From: DAISJD01 sp036821645
GTDB lineage: Bacteria; Pseudomonadota; Alphaproteobacteria; ATCC43930; CGMCC-115725
Assembly (NCBI GenBank): GCA_036821645.1
Contig: DAISJD010000052.1
Coordinates: 1-18,331 of the forward strand
Direction of reading: 5' to 3'
DNA length: 18,331 bases
Made by a program: the position numbers and the translations under genes. Shown one piece after another: positions 1-7,245 of the stretch (the stretch's first letter is position 1; each line of letters opens with the position of its first letter). Under the pieces are notes generated by a model. The model had not been told where the DNA came from. It ran no database searches and saw only the letters and a program-made list of their open reading frames with translations.

Positions 1-78
1 GGGGAACGGATCGGATCATCACCCGGCACGCCGTCGCCGTCATGATGTGCAAAAAGACTTATATGATCATTGCAGAAA

Positions 79-95
79 GAAAAAGGTACTTTTTC
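79..95. repeat. Short A/T-armed palindrome downstream of the racemase gene
   Basis: Arms GAAAAAG and CTTTTTC are perfect 7-bp inverted repeats around a 3-bp centre. The element lies about 24 bp beyond the stop codon of the leftward racemase gene. The stem would be A-U rich and weak as an RNA terminator, so a protein site or chance are equally possible. The rest of positions 1-118 shows no convincing gene. Confidence 0.3.
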
Positions 96-118
96 ACGTC
101 AGACGTCAACGGCCCCGG

Positions 119-1267
119 TTAGACGGTCAGTAACCGCTCGATCTCGGCAGCACTGAAACCGGCCTCGCGTAAAATTGCGGCCCCCTCGCCGCCGCGCACC
201 GCGACGGGCGGGGGCTGAGGGGTCTTCGTACCGGAAAAACGGGGTGCTGCAACGGCCTGCATGTGTCCATGGTGGGTGCCGTAGATCCCACGCGCCGCAA
301 GATGCGGATGCCTGGATGCGGCCTCGGGATCGAGGACCGGGGCAAAGCAGGCATCGTGGCCGGCAAAGACCGCAACCCATTCGGCCTGAGGTCGGGTCAG
401 AAACAGGGCCTGAAGCCGGATTTTCAAATCGGGCCAGCGGGCCGCCTTGAATTGCGGGGCGAAATCCGGATCATCCCCAAGACCGAGGGCCACAAGCAAA
501 GCCCGATAGAATTTCGGCTCCAAGGCCCCGATCGCGACAAAGGCCCCGTCGGCGCATTGATACGTATCGTAAAAATGCGGACCGTCCAACAGGCTCGTCC
601 CGCGCGCCCAATTCAGGCCGCCCGCCGCCTTCAACGACAGCAAGAGGTTCATGAGGTGCGCCGAACCATCGACGATGGCGGCATCGACCACCTGTCCCGC
701 CGCCCCGGCCCTAACCGCGAGCAAGGCAGCCAACATCCCGATCGCAAGATAAAGCGCCCCGCCGGCAAGGTCACCCAAAAGCGTCGGCGGCGTGACCGGA
801 CGGGCACCGGGGGGGCTTGCATACCAAAGGGCCCCCGAAACGGCAATATAGTTGATGTCGTGACCCGCCATCGCGGCAAACGGCCCGTCCTGCCCCCAGC
901 CGGTCATCCGCCCGTAAACCAATTTCGGATTACGCGCAAGACAGATATCGGGACCCAACCCCAACCGTTCCATCACGCCGGGACGCATCCCTTCGATGAG
1001 CCCATCCGCCCCGGCGATCAAACGGAGTGCCGCATCCACCCCGGCTGCGGTTTTCAAATCTAGCGTGATCGACCGCTTGCCCCGGTTCAGCAGATTGGCG
1101 GCCCCAAGATCGGTTACCCCTTGTTCGGCCTCGGGACGTTCGATCAAAATGACCTCGGCCCCGAGATCGGCAAGATGCATGCCGCAAAACGGGGCAGGAC
1201 CAATCCCGGCAATCTCGACCAGCCGAAGACCAGAAAGCGGACGAGACCCAGAAAGTGGACGAGACAT
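119..1267 (-). CDS. Alpha-methylacyl-CoA racemase (CaiB/BaiF family III)
   Basis: This 382-residue protein is a full-length CaiB/BaiF family member and most resembles alpha-methylacyl-CoA racemase, which interconverts (2R)- and (2S)-2-methylacyl-CoA so that branched chains can enter beta-oxidation. The three catalytic residues known from the mycobacterial racemase MCR (His126, Asp156, Glu241) have clear counterparts: His136 in GHDINYI, Asp166 in LLGDLAGG and Glu250 in GALEPKFY. The motif GQVVDAAIVDG (191-201) is also typical. A general family III CoA-transferase is the alternative, but the His/Glu pair favours the racemase. It is the last gene of the leftward operon, 87 bp after the SDR gene. 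The first 13 codons contain an 18-bp tandem duplication (SRPLSG twice), so the N-terminus is slightly longer than usual. The ATG at 1267 precedes both copies. Confidence 0.86.
   Translation of the reverse strand: MSRPLSGSRPLSGLRLVEIAGIGPAPFCGMHLADLGAEVILIERPEAEQGVTDLGAANLLNRGKRSITLDLKTAAGVDAALRLIAGADGLIEGMRPGVMERLGLGPDICLARNPKLVYGRMTGWGQDGPFAAMAGHDINYIAVSGALWYASPPGARPVTPPTLLGDLAGGALYLAIGMLAALLAVRAGAAGQVVDAAIVDGSAHLMNLLLSLKAAGGLNWARGTSLLDGPHFYDTYQCADGAFVAIGALEPKFYRALLVALGLGDDPDFAPQFKAARWPDLKIRLQALFLTRPQAEWVAVFAGHDACFAPVLDPEAASRHPHLAARGIYGTHHGHMQAVAAPRFSGTKTPQPPPVAVRGGEGAAILREAGFSAAEIERLLTV
1229..1264 (-). repeat. 18-bp tandem duplication in racemase 5' coding end
   Basis: Two adjacent 18-bp units (1247-1264 and 1229-1246, read on the minus strand) match at 16 of 18 bases and encode SRPLSG twice just after the start codon. 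The length is a multiple of three, so the frame is preserved. Confidence 0.85.
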
Positions 1268-1354
1268 AGCGTCAGACCCTTTTCACGGCATATCCGATGC
1301 GGCGATGGAACCCATGGGGCCTCGAACCCCCGCCCCATCGCCCATAGCGGAAGA

Positions 1355-2188
1355 TTAGGCGAGCGAGAAACCGCCGCCGCACACGACCACCTGACCCGAA
1401 ATGTAATTTGCCTCGGGCAGGCAGAACAAATAGACCGCATCGGCCGCTTCCTGCGGCGTGCCGCCACGGCCCAGCGGAATCTGGGCTTCCATCATCTTCA
1501 TCAGATCGGGGTTGACGCCGACCTTGATATCGCGCCCTTCGATGGAAAGATGGCTATTGCCGTCCGCCGTCGCTTCGGTGAGGCGGGTATGAATGAGACC
1601 GAAGGCAACACAATTGACATTGACCTTCATCCGGCCCCATTCGCGCGCCAAAGTCTTGGTCATGCCGACGATCCCGGCCTTGGCCACGGCATAATTCGCC
1701 TGTCCGGCATTGCCGCCCAAGCCAGCGATCGAGGAAATATTGACGACCTTGCGATAGACCTCGCGCCCGGCTTCGGCGTCACTCTTCGCTTGTGCCCGAA
1801 AAACCGGCTGGGCGGCCCGCAAGATGCGGAACGGGGCCGTCAAATGACAATCGAGAATGGCATACCATTGCTCGTCCGTCATTTTCTGGATCACATTGTC
1901 CCAGGTAAACCCGGCATTATTGACGATGATATCGATCGCCTGAAACCGATCGACCGCACATTTGATGAAGCGTTCGGCGAAATCCGGGGCACTGACACTG
2001 CCCCAACAGGCGACGGCCTCGCCGCCCAGGGCGGTGATTTCCGCCACGACGGCTTCCGCCGGTTCTTGATCCAGATCGTTGATGACGAGCCGGGCCCCTT
2101 CGCCCGCCAATTTCAGCGCCAAGGCCCGACCGATGCCCCGGCCCGAGCCCGTTACCAGGGCGACTTTTCCCGCGAGTTTGCCTGACAT
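1355..2188 (-). CDS. SDR-family 3-hydroxyacyl-CoA dehydrogenase (FabG/HSD17B4-like)
   Basis: This is a classical short-chain dehydrogenase of 277 residues. It has the NAD(P) motif TGSGRGIG near residue 13, NNAG at 90-93, and the catalytic set Ser153, Tyr166 and Lys170 in the segment NISSIAGLGG...YAVAK. Asp39 at the end of beta-2 (INDLD) suggests NAD preference. Its place between MaoC-type hydratase genes and an acyl-CoA racemase suggests that it oxidises 3-hydroxyacyl-CoA to 3-ketoacyl-CoA. This would match the dehydrogenase half of the peroxisomal multifunctional enzyme HSD17B4. The FabG-like fold alone does not fix the substrate, so 3-oxoacyl-ACP reductase is the sequence-level alternative. 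The ATG at 2188 is preceded by a GGGGAAA stretch as a possible ribosome site. It is 89 bp downstream of the MaoC gene, a gap with no clear terminator. Confidence 0.85.
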   Translation of the reverse strand: MSGKLAGKVALVTGSGRGIGRALALKLAGEGARLVINDLDQEPAEAVVAEITALGGEAVACWGSVSAPDFAERFIKCAVDRFQAIDIIVNNAGFTWDNVIQKMTDEQWYAILDCHLTAPFRILRAAQPVFRAQAKSDAEAGREVYRKVVNISSIAGLGGNAGQANYAVAKAGIVGMTKTLAREWGRMKVNVNCVAFGLIHTRLTEATADGNSHLSIEGRDIKVGVNPDLMKMMEAQIPLGRGGTPQEAADAVYLFCLPEANYISGQVVVCGGGFSLA

Positions 2189-2277
2189 GAAAATTTCCCC
2201 ACTCTATAATATGGATAATGCGCTATCGCGCGATCTTGCCGTCGTTGCGCGTGCTCTTGTTGCTGATACTCTGGACA

Positions 2278-2712
2278 TTAGGGGGCCACGGCGACGATCG
2301 CCTCGCCCGTCACTTTGGTGTCGCCATATTGGGTGACGGTGCTGAGCGCCAGTTTGACCCGATATTCCCCGGCTTCTTCGTATTTTTCCGTCACTCGCGC
2401 GTGGCAGGTCACGACGTGCTGCAAATGGGTGATGGCGACGAACCGCACGGCAAATGCCCGGATGTGGGTCTGGGGCACCCAGGCAGTCAAGAGACTGCCG
2501 AGATAGGCCGCCGACAGCATGCCATGGGCGAATACGTCGGGCATGCCCGCCTTTCGGGCGAAATCCTGATCGATATGCAAAGGCACATGATCGCCCGACG
2601 CCCCGGCATAAAGGGCAAGCCCCGCCCGGCTGATGGGCGGCAGACGATAGGGCGGCAACTCAAACCCGACCGCAATCTCGGCAAATGAAGGAAGCGTCAT
2701 GAGGGACCTCAT
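2278..2712 (-). CDS. MaoC-family enoyl-CoA hydratase, catalytic hotdog subunit
   Basis: This 144-residue single-hotdog protein carries the hydratase-2 signature at residues 38-46 (ASGDHVPLH). Asp41 and His46 match the Asp/His dyad of R-specific enoyl-CoA hydratases, and AHGML at 62-66 is also typical. It probably hydrates trans-2-enoyl-CoA in the leftward pathway. Its start codon overlaps the stop of the preceding degenerate MaoC gene (ATGA, 4 nt), which indicates translational coupling and probably a 1:1 heteromer, as in mycobacterial HadAB or ChsH1/ChsH2 pairs. An internal ATG at codon 5 is possible, but the overlap favours 2712. The substrate cannot be read from the sequence. Confidence 0.85.
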   Translation of the reverse strand: MRSLMTLPSFAEIAVGFELPPYRLPPISRAGLALYAGASGDHVPLHIDQDFARKAGMPDVFAHGMLSAAYLGSLLTAWVPQTHIRAFAVRFVAITHLQHVVTCHARVTEKYEEAGEYRVKLALSTVTQYGDTKVTGEAIVAVAP

Positions 2713-3149
2713 ACGGAACGATGGACGATGATACTGGTGAGATCGGCCACCGGCTCCTCGCCCCGCATCACACGGGTTTCGCGCACGACAAATTCGAGCG
2801 CGCCGCCCTTTTTATCGTAAATATCCTTGATCACCGTCCGATAGGTCAGGCAATCCCCGGCAAAGGCCATGCGATGATACGTGAAATGCTGCTCGCCATG
2901 GAGAATCCGCGCGAGGTTGATCCCGACCCGGCGCGCCCAGGCGAACGGATCGGGGATTTCATTTTCCAAACAAAAGAAAAAAGTCGGCGGCACGGGCAGA
3001 TCGGGATATCCCGCCGCCTTGGCCGCCTCGATGTCCGAATAGACGGGATTGCGCTCGCCGATGGCGGTTGCGAAAAACCGCAACCGCCCGGCCTCGACCA
3101 ATACCTGGTGGCGATCGACTTCCACCCCGATCAACGACCGATCCAACAT
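2709..3149 (-). CDS. MaoC-like dehydratase N-terminal (FAS1-like) subunit, probably non-catalytic
   Basis: This 146-residue protein belongs to the FAS1-like/MaoC_dehydrat_N hotdog group, recognised by FATAIGERNPVYSDIEAAKAAGYPDLPVPPTF over roughly residues 27-58. At the positions where the partner protein has Asp and His, this one has Glu (GERNP) and Tyr (PVY). It is therefore probably a structural or substrate-binding subunit, like the paired non-catalytic halves of double-hotdog hydratases. It begins 5 bp after the thiolase stop and overlaps the catalytic MaoC gene by 4 nt, so the three are almost certainly cotranscribed. It probably forms a heteromeric enoyl-CoA hydratase with the downstream product. 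That pairing is inferred from order and motifs only. Confidence 0.82.
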   Translation of the reverse strand: MLDRSLIGVEVDRHQVLVEAGRLRFFATAIGERNPVYSDIEAAKAAGYPDLPVPPTFFFCLENEIPDPFAWARRVGINLARILHGEQHFTYHRMAFAGDCLTYRTVIKDIYDKKGGALEFVVRETRVMRGEEPVADLTSIIVHRSV

Positions 3150-3154
3150 GGCGC

Positions 3155-4345
3155 TTACCCCGCGTGACGACCATAGAGCGTGACCACGGCGGCACCGCCC
3201 AGCCCGAGATTATGTTGCAGGGCGAGTTTCGCCCCTTCGACCTGAGTGGCCTCAGCCGTGCCGCGCAATTGGCGGGTGAGCTCAAAACACTGGGCAAGCC
3301 CCGTGGCACCCAGCGGATGGCCCTTCGACAAGAGACCGCCCGACGGGTTGGTCACGATCTTGCCGCCATACGTGTTGTCGCCCTTGGCGACGAAATCCCC
3401 AGCCCCGCCGACGGGACAGAACCCCAACGCCTCGTAGCTCACCACTTCGTTATGGGCGAAGCAATCGTGCAACTCGCACACATCGATATCCTCCGGTCCG
3501 ATACCGGCGGCGGCATAGACCTTATCGGCCGCCTCCTTCGCCATGCCGAACCCGACGAGATCGATCATCGAGCGATTCTCGAAGGCCCCCGGCCGATCGG
3601 TCGTCATGGCCTGGGCCAGAATGCGCACCGACCGATCGAGCCCGTGTTTCTTGGCGTAGCTTTCCGAAACCAGCACCGCCGCCGCCGCCCCGCAGGTGGG
3701 CGGGCACGCCATGAGCCGGGTCATGACGCCCGGCCACATCACTTGATCGGCCATCACCTGCTCGGTCGTGACGATCTTGCGGAACAGGGCCTTCGGGTTG
3801 TTGGCGGCATGGCGGCTCGCCTTCGCCCGCACGGCGGCGAACGTGTCGAGCGGCGTGCCGTACCGGGCCATGTGCTCGCGCCCGGCCCCCCCGAAATAGC
3901 GCAGCGCCAACGGCAATTGAATACCGTCGGTCAGATCGTCGGTCAGTTTGTCGAACGCATCGAACGGGCTTGGCCGGTCGGTCCAATGACTGACGAGGGC
4001 ACCGGGCAGCATTTGCTCGAACCCAAGGGCGATCACGCAGTCGGCGGCCCCTGATTCGATCGCCTGACGGGCAAGGAACAGGGCGGTCGAGCCGGTCGAA
4101 CAATTATTGTTCACATTGATCACCGGAATCCCGGTCATCCCGACCTCATAGAGCACCCGCTGGCCCGACGTCGAATCGCCATAGACGAACCCGGCATAGG
4201 CCTGTTCGACTGCGGCATAGCCGACGCCCGCATCGGCCAATGCCGCACGCGTCGCCTCGACCCCCATTTCGACGTAAGACGGGCCCGTGCCCGGCTTCAC
4301 GAACGGGATCATTCCAACACCAGCAACAAGAACCGTTTGCGACAT
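3155..4345 (-). CDS. SCPx-type thiolase (3-ketoacyl-CoA thiolase, lipid-transfer protein family)
   Basis: This 396-residue thiolase closely resembles the thiolase domain of animal SCPx. Recognisable blocks are NVNNNCSTGSTALF around Cys82 (acyl-accepting nucleophile), ELHDCFAHNE at 291-300 (His293, Cys295), GDNTYGGK at 322-329 and SGGLLSKGHPLGATGLAQ with His343. SCPx cleaves 3-ketoacyl-CoAs, including 2-methyl-branched and sterol side-chain substrates, to propionyl-CoA or acetyl-CoA. The C-terminal SCP2 lipid-transfer domain of SCPx is absent. The frame stays open upstream to 4543, but the start at 4345 is preferred. GGAGGA lies 7 nt before it, the protein begins with the typical QTVLVAGVGMIPF, and the upstream extension would run into the operator-like palindrome. 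It is the first gene of a five-gene leftward operon. Confidence 0.9.
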   Translation of the reverse strand: MSQTVLVAGVGMIPFVKPGTGPSYVEMGVEATRAALADAGVGYAAVEQAYAGFVYGDSTSGQRVLYEVGMTGIPVINVNNNCSTGSTALFLARQAIESGAADCVIALGFEQMLPGALVSHWTDRPSPFDAFDKLTDDLTDGIQLPLALRYFGGAGREHMARYGTPLDTFAAVRAKASRHAANNPKALFRKIVTTEQVMADQVMWPGVMTRLMACPPTCGAAAAVLVSESYAKKHGLDRSVRILAQAMTTDRPGAFENRSMIDLVGFGMAKEAADKVYAAAGIGPEDIDVCELHDCFAHNEVVSYEALGFCPVGGAGDFVAKGDNTYGGKIVTNPSGGLLSKGHPLGATGLAQCFELTRQLRGTAEATQVEGAKLALQHNLGLGGAAVVTLYGRHAG

Positions 4346-4535
4346 CGTGGTTTCCTCCAAGCCTATGAGCGCGATGATGCGCCCGATGCGCAGCGTTGCG
4401 CGATGATGCCCGCCAAAGACAGGGGCCGCCGATCCCGACCGGGCACGGCCGCCCCCTGGTTTTGTGCGCCGTTTTGTGCGCCTTGGCGGGGCTTGTTGTG
4501 CACCCTTGGCGGGCTCAGCGACAAAACTTCTAATT
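4346..4535 (-). other. Long leader of the leftward operon with direct repeats
   Basis: About 190 bp lie between the operator-like palindrome and the thiolase start. They contain a 12-bp direct repeat GCGCGATGATGC (4369-4380 and 4398-4409) and a perfect 12-bp tandem repeat GTTTTGTGCGCC (4459-4482). The motif CCTTGGCGGG also occurs twice (4481-4490 and, with CCC before it, 4503-4513). Although open in frame with the thiolase, the translation (Arg/Lys/Pro-rich, low complexity) does not look like protein. I read it as untranslated leader or regulatory DNA. Confidence 0.5.
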
Positions 4536-4568
4536 TTACCCACTGGACTTTAATTGACCCGTGGGTAA
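4536..4568. promoter_or_regulatory. Candidate TetR operator: 11-bp inverted repeat
   Basis: The arms TTACCCACTGG (4536-4546) and CCCGTGGGTAA (4558-4568) are inverted repeats matching at 10 of 11 positions, separated by 11 bp of AT-rich DNA. The site lies between the divergent thiolase operon and the TetR/acyl-CoA dehydrogenase pair, 93 bp before the TetR start. That is the expected place for a self-regulating TetR repressor to control both arms. Binding by this TetR is inferred. Confidence 0.6.
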
Positions 4569-4660
4569 GATATGCACAAGACGATCAGATGTCAACCAAG
4601 CATGCACGGTCGGATCGCGCGCATCGATCCTAGCGTTCATCGCCGATAAAGGACCAATCC

Positions 4661-5332
4661 ATGACCCGTGACGCGGGTGCCAGCGCCCCCTCCCCTTGGA
4701 AGCCCTTCGACGACCGGCGGCGGGAACGGGACGCCAAACGGATGGCCGTGCTCCGCATGGCGGCCCATCTGTTCGTCGAACAGGGCTATCACCGCACCAA
4801 ACTGACGGATGTCGCCGAACGGTTGCATATCACCAAGGCGGCTCTCTATCATTATTTCGCCAGTAAAGAAGAGATCCTGTTCGCCTGCTTTCAGATCGGT
4901 CAGGAAAAACTCGACCAAGAAGTGGCGGCCGCCGACGAGACTGAGGGCCGGGGCCTCGACAAGGTACGCACCTTCATCAAGACCTATGCGCTCACCATGA
5001 CCGAACCGTTCGGCATGTGTCTGGCGCGCGTTGACGATCAGGAATTGACCGCCGAGGCGCGGGCGGAATTGCGCCTGCGCAAACGCGAGGTCGATCGCGC
5101 GCTCCGCCGCTTCATCACCGAGGGGATCGCCGACGGATCGATCCGCCCGATCGATGCGCGGCTGACCAGTTTCGCCATCGCCAGTGCCCTAAACGGCATC
5201 GGCCGTTGGTACCGGGCCGACGGCCCCGACGACAAGGACGCCATCGCCGCCCATTGCGCCGATTACCTGTCGGCTAGCCTGTGCGTCCTCCCTTCTACTA
5301 CCCCCTCCTCTTCAACCCCCTCACAGGATTGA
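4661..5332 (+). CDS. TetR/AcrR-family transcriptional regulator
   Basis: The protein has 223 residues. A basic N-terminal tail is followed by a TetR helix-turn-helix at about 26-72 (MAAHLFVEQGYHRTKLTDVA, then HITKAALYHYFASKEEIL). The C-terminal helices form the ligand domain. The ATG at 4661 has AAAGGA 7 nt upstream. It sits 4 nt before an acyl-CoA dehydrogenase gene and divergent from a thiolase operon, like the KstR2, FadR and LiuR-type repressors that sense acyl-CoAs. It probably represses both arms until a branched or sterol-derived acyl-CoA accumulates. The ligand is unknown. The low-complexity Ser/Thr/Pro end (about 210-223) is likely disordered. Confidence 0.88.
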   Translation: MTRDAGASAPSPWKPFDDRRRERDAKRMAVLRMAAHLFVEQGYHRTKLTDVAERLHITKAALYHYFASKEEILFACFQIGQEKLDQEVAAADETEGRGLDKVRTFIKTYALTMTEPFGMCLARVDDQELTAEARAELRLRKREVDRALRRFITEGIADGSIRPIDARLTSFAIASALNGIGRWYRADGPDDKDAIAAHCADYLSASLCVLPSTTPSSSTPSQD

Positions 5333-5336
5333 GACC

Positions 5337-6485
5337 ATGACCTACCGTTCCCCTTGGATGACGCCGGATCTCGACGCGTTGCGGGCCGAAATCGGCAAAT
5401 TCGTCAAAAGCGAGCTTGCTCCCGAAACCGCCCGGTGGCGCGACAATAAGATCGTCGATCGCAGTGCCTGGACCGCCATGGGGGCCATGGGCATGCTGTG
5501 CGCCAGTATCCCGGAAAGCTATGGCGGCCTTGGCGGCACCTTCGCCCACGAAGCCGCGATCATGGAAGAAGTCAATAACGGGGCGACGGAAATCCTGGGC
5601 GGGATCGTGGTGCACAGCGCCATCGTCGCCCATTATCTTTTGGCCTACGGCACCGAAGACCAAAAACGCCGCATCCTGCCGCGTATGGCGACGGGCGATC
5701 TCATCGGGGCCATCGCCATGACGGAACCGGGGGGGGGCTCCGATCTGCAAGCCATGCGCACGCGCGCCGTGCGGGACGGCAACGGCTACCGCCTGTCGGG
5801 GGCCAAGACCTTCATCACCAACGGCCAATTGGCGAACCTGATCATCGTCGCTGCCAAGACCGATCCGGCGCAAGGGGCCAAGGGCGTTTCCTTGTTCCTG
5901 GTCGAAACCGACGGGGCCGACGGGTTCCGGCGCGGGCGCAATCTCGACAAGATCGGCCAACCCGCCGCCGATACGTCGGAATTGTTTTTCGACGACGTCA
6001 TGCTGCCGGCCGAAAGCCTGCTCGGCACGGTGGAAGGCCAGGGCTTCGTGCAGATGATGCAGCAATTGCCGCAAGAACGCCTGGCGCTCGCCGTGTGCGG
6101 CGTCGCCGCCATGGAACGCGCCCTCGACCTCACGGTGGATTACACCAAGGAACGCGGCGCCTTCGGCAAGAAGATCATCGAGTTCCAGAACAGCGCCTTC
6201 AAACTGGCCGAACGCAAGACCGAGGCGGTCATCGCCCGCATCTTCGTCGATCAATGCGTCGAACGGTTGATCGCGGGCACGCTCGACACGGTGACGGCGT
6301 CCATGGCGAAATGGTGGGTGACGGAAAAACAGTGCGAAACCGTCGATGCCTGTCTGCAACTCCATGGCGGCTATGGCTATATGAACGAATATGAAATCGC
6401 GCGTATGTATGTCGATGCGCGGATTCAGAAAATCTATGGCGGCACGAACGAGATCATGAAACTCTTGATCGCCCGCTCGCTCTGA
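5337..6485 (+). CDS. Acyl-CoA dehydrogenase, long-chain (LCAD/ACADL) type
   Basis: This 382-residue FAD-dependent acyl-CoA dehydrogenase has the two family signatures: AMTEPGGGSDL (127-137) and a C-terminal QLHGGYGYMNEYEIARMYVDARIQ block. The end reads IYGGTNEIMKLLIAR, with Gly where most family members have the catalytic Glu (YEGT). In human LCAD and isovaleryl-CoA dehydrogenase the base is instead the Glu of an xERL segment. The equivalent here is Glu247 in LPQERL. The overall match is to LCAD, which is known to act on 2-methyl-branched acyl-CoAs. AGGA lies 8 nt before the ATG, and the gap to the TetR gene is 4 nt, so the two are cotranscribed. It would supply the first oxidation step for the divergent operon. 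Exact chain length is not readable. Confidence 0.88.
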   Translation: MTYRSPWMTPDLDALRAEIGKFVKSELAPETARWRDNKIVDRSAWTAMGAMGMLCASIPESYGGLGGTFAHEAAIMEEVNNGATEILGGIVVHSAIVAHYLLAYGTEDQKRRILPRMATGDLIGAIAMTEPGGGSDLQAMRTRAVRDGNGYRLSGAKTFITNGQLANLIIVAAKTDPAQGAKGVSLFLVETDGADGFRRGRNLDKIGQPAADTSELFFDDVMLPAESLLGTVEGQGFVQMMQQLPQERLALAVCGVAAMERALDLTVDYTKERGAFGKKIIEFQNSAFKLAERKTEAVIARIFVDQCVERLIAGTLDTVTASMAKWWVTEKQCETVDACLQLHGGYGYMNEYEIARMYVDARIQKIYGGTNEIMKLLIARSL

Positions 6486-6559
6486 CGGGGCCTGGGGTTG
6501 GCAGCGGCCCGAATATCCGCTAGCGTGGCGTCGCCAGTTCTTTTGACCGGATCGACGCC

Positions 6560-6916
6560 ATGCCGCCCCATGATGCCACCCGCAATCCAACCCAGCACCC
6601 GCCCGATGCCCCCCACGATCTGGGCGGCACGCCCGCCGGTCCCGTCACGGCGGATCAACACGATTACGCCCCGTGGGAAAAAAGGGTTGACGCCCTCATG
6701 ATGCTGCTGGGCGGATGCGGGTTGTTGAAGGTCGATGAACTGCGCCGCAATGTCGAGGCCCTCGGCCCCGAAGCCTATGATAGAATGAGCTATTACGAAC
6801 GCTGGATCGCATCGATCACCGCCACCCTGTTGCAACGGGGGGCCATCACCAGTGCCGAAATCGCGGCGAAATTGATCGCGATCGATGCCCGGATCGCAGC
6901 CGGGGACTTGCCGTGA
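6560..6916 (+). CDS. Nitrile hydratase beta subunit, N-terminal half (split gene)
   Basis: These 118 residues match the N-terminal half of nitrile hydratase beta subunits. HDLGG...GPV (19-28) is the usual start motif. WEKRVDALMMLL is followed by VDELRRNVEALGPEAYDRMSYYERW (58-82) and a helical end. Arg62 in DELRR corresponds to the beta-subunit arginine (Arg56 of Rhodococcus NHase) that hydrogen-bonds the oxidised metal-binding cysteines. The gene stops where a normal beta subunit would continue, and the next gene supplies the rest. This matches the arrangement of thiocyanate hydrolase (separate alpha and beta chains equal to one NHase beta) and of three-subunit nitrile hydratases. The ATG at 6560 has only a weak ribosome site. 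The 74-bp gap after the dehydrogenase shows no clear terminator. Confidence 0.83.
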   Translation: MPPHDATRNPTQHPPDAPHDLGGTPAGPVTADQHDYAPWEKRVDALMMLLGGCGLLKVDELRRNVEALGPEAYDRMSYYERWIASITATLLQRGAITSAEIAAKLIAIDARIAAGDLP

Positions 6917-7245
6917 CCCTATCCGCCGCCCCCGACGGCGAGACCCTGCCGCCCCGTTTTGCGATCGGCGAAACCGTGCGGGTCCGCAGCGCCAATCCCC
7001 CCGGCCATATCCGCACGCCGCGCTATTGTCGCGGCAAGGTCGGGATCGTGGAACGGCTGTGCGGGGCCTTCGCCAATCCCGAAGAATTGGCCTTCAACCG
7101 GCCCGGCCTGCCGCGCCAACCGCTCTATCGCGTGCGGTTTCGGCAGACCGACCTCTGGCCCGCCTATCAAGGGGCGATGACGGACACGATCGAGATCGAG
7201 ATTTATCAGCATTGGCTGAGTAAAATGGACGAGGATACCCCATGA
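6913..7245 (+). CDS. Nitrile hydratase beta subunit, C-terminal half (split gene)
   Basis: These 110 residues match the C-terminal SH3-like domain of nitrile hydratase beta: FAIGETVRVRSANPPGHIRTPRYCRGKVG over residues 16-44, then a proline-rich turn and LYRVRFRQTDLW (71-82). Arg34 in GHIRTPRYCRG is the counterpart of the second active-site arginine (Arg141 in Rhodococcus). The GTG start overlaps the previous stop by 4 nt, and the end overlaps the alpha gene by 4 nt (ATGA). The three chains are therefore translated as a coupled set. Nitrile hydratase activator proteins also resemble this domain, so a dual role in cobalt loading is conceivable. The retained Arg and the position argue that it is chiefly a structural subunit. 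Confidence 0.83.
   Translation: MTLSAAPDGETLPPRFAIGETVRVRSANPPGHIRTPRYCRGKVGIVERLCGAFANPEELAFNRPGLPRQPLYRVRFRQTDLWPAYQGAMTDTIEIEIYQHWLSKMDEDTP

Noticed and set aside
1280..1350. tRNA T-arm-like sequence (GGGGGTTCGAGGCCCC on the minus strand)
   Set aside because: No acceptor, D or anticodon arms can be drawn around it, and the needed upstream part would lie inside the SDR gene.
3068..4054. Long plus-strand frame across the MaoC and thiolase genes
   Set aside because: It is a shadow without recognisable domains; the minus-strand genes have catalytic motifs.
5298..6590. 430-codon open frame on the minus strand opposite the acyl-CoA dehydrogenase
   Set aside because: The composition is His/Arg/Gly-rich shadow translation, and the plus frame is a well-defined enzyme.
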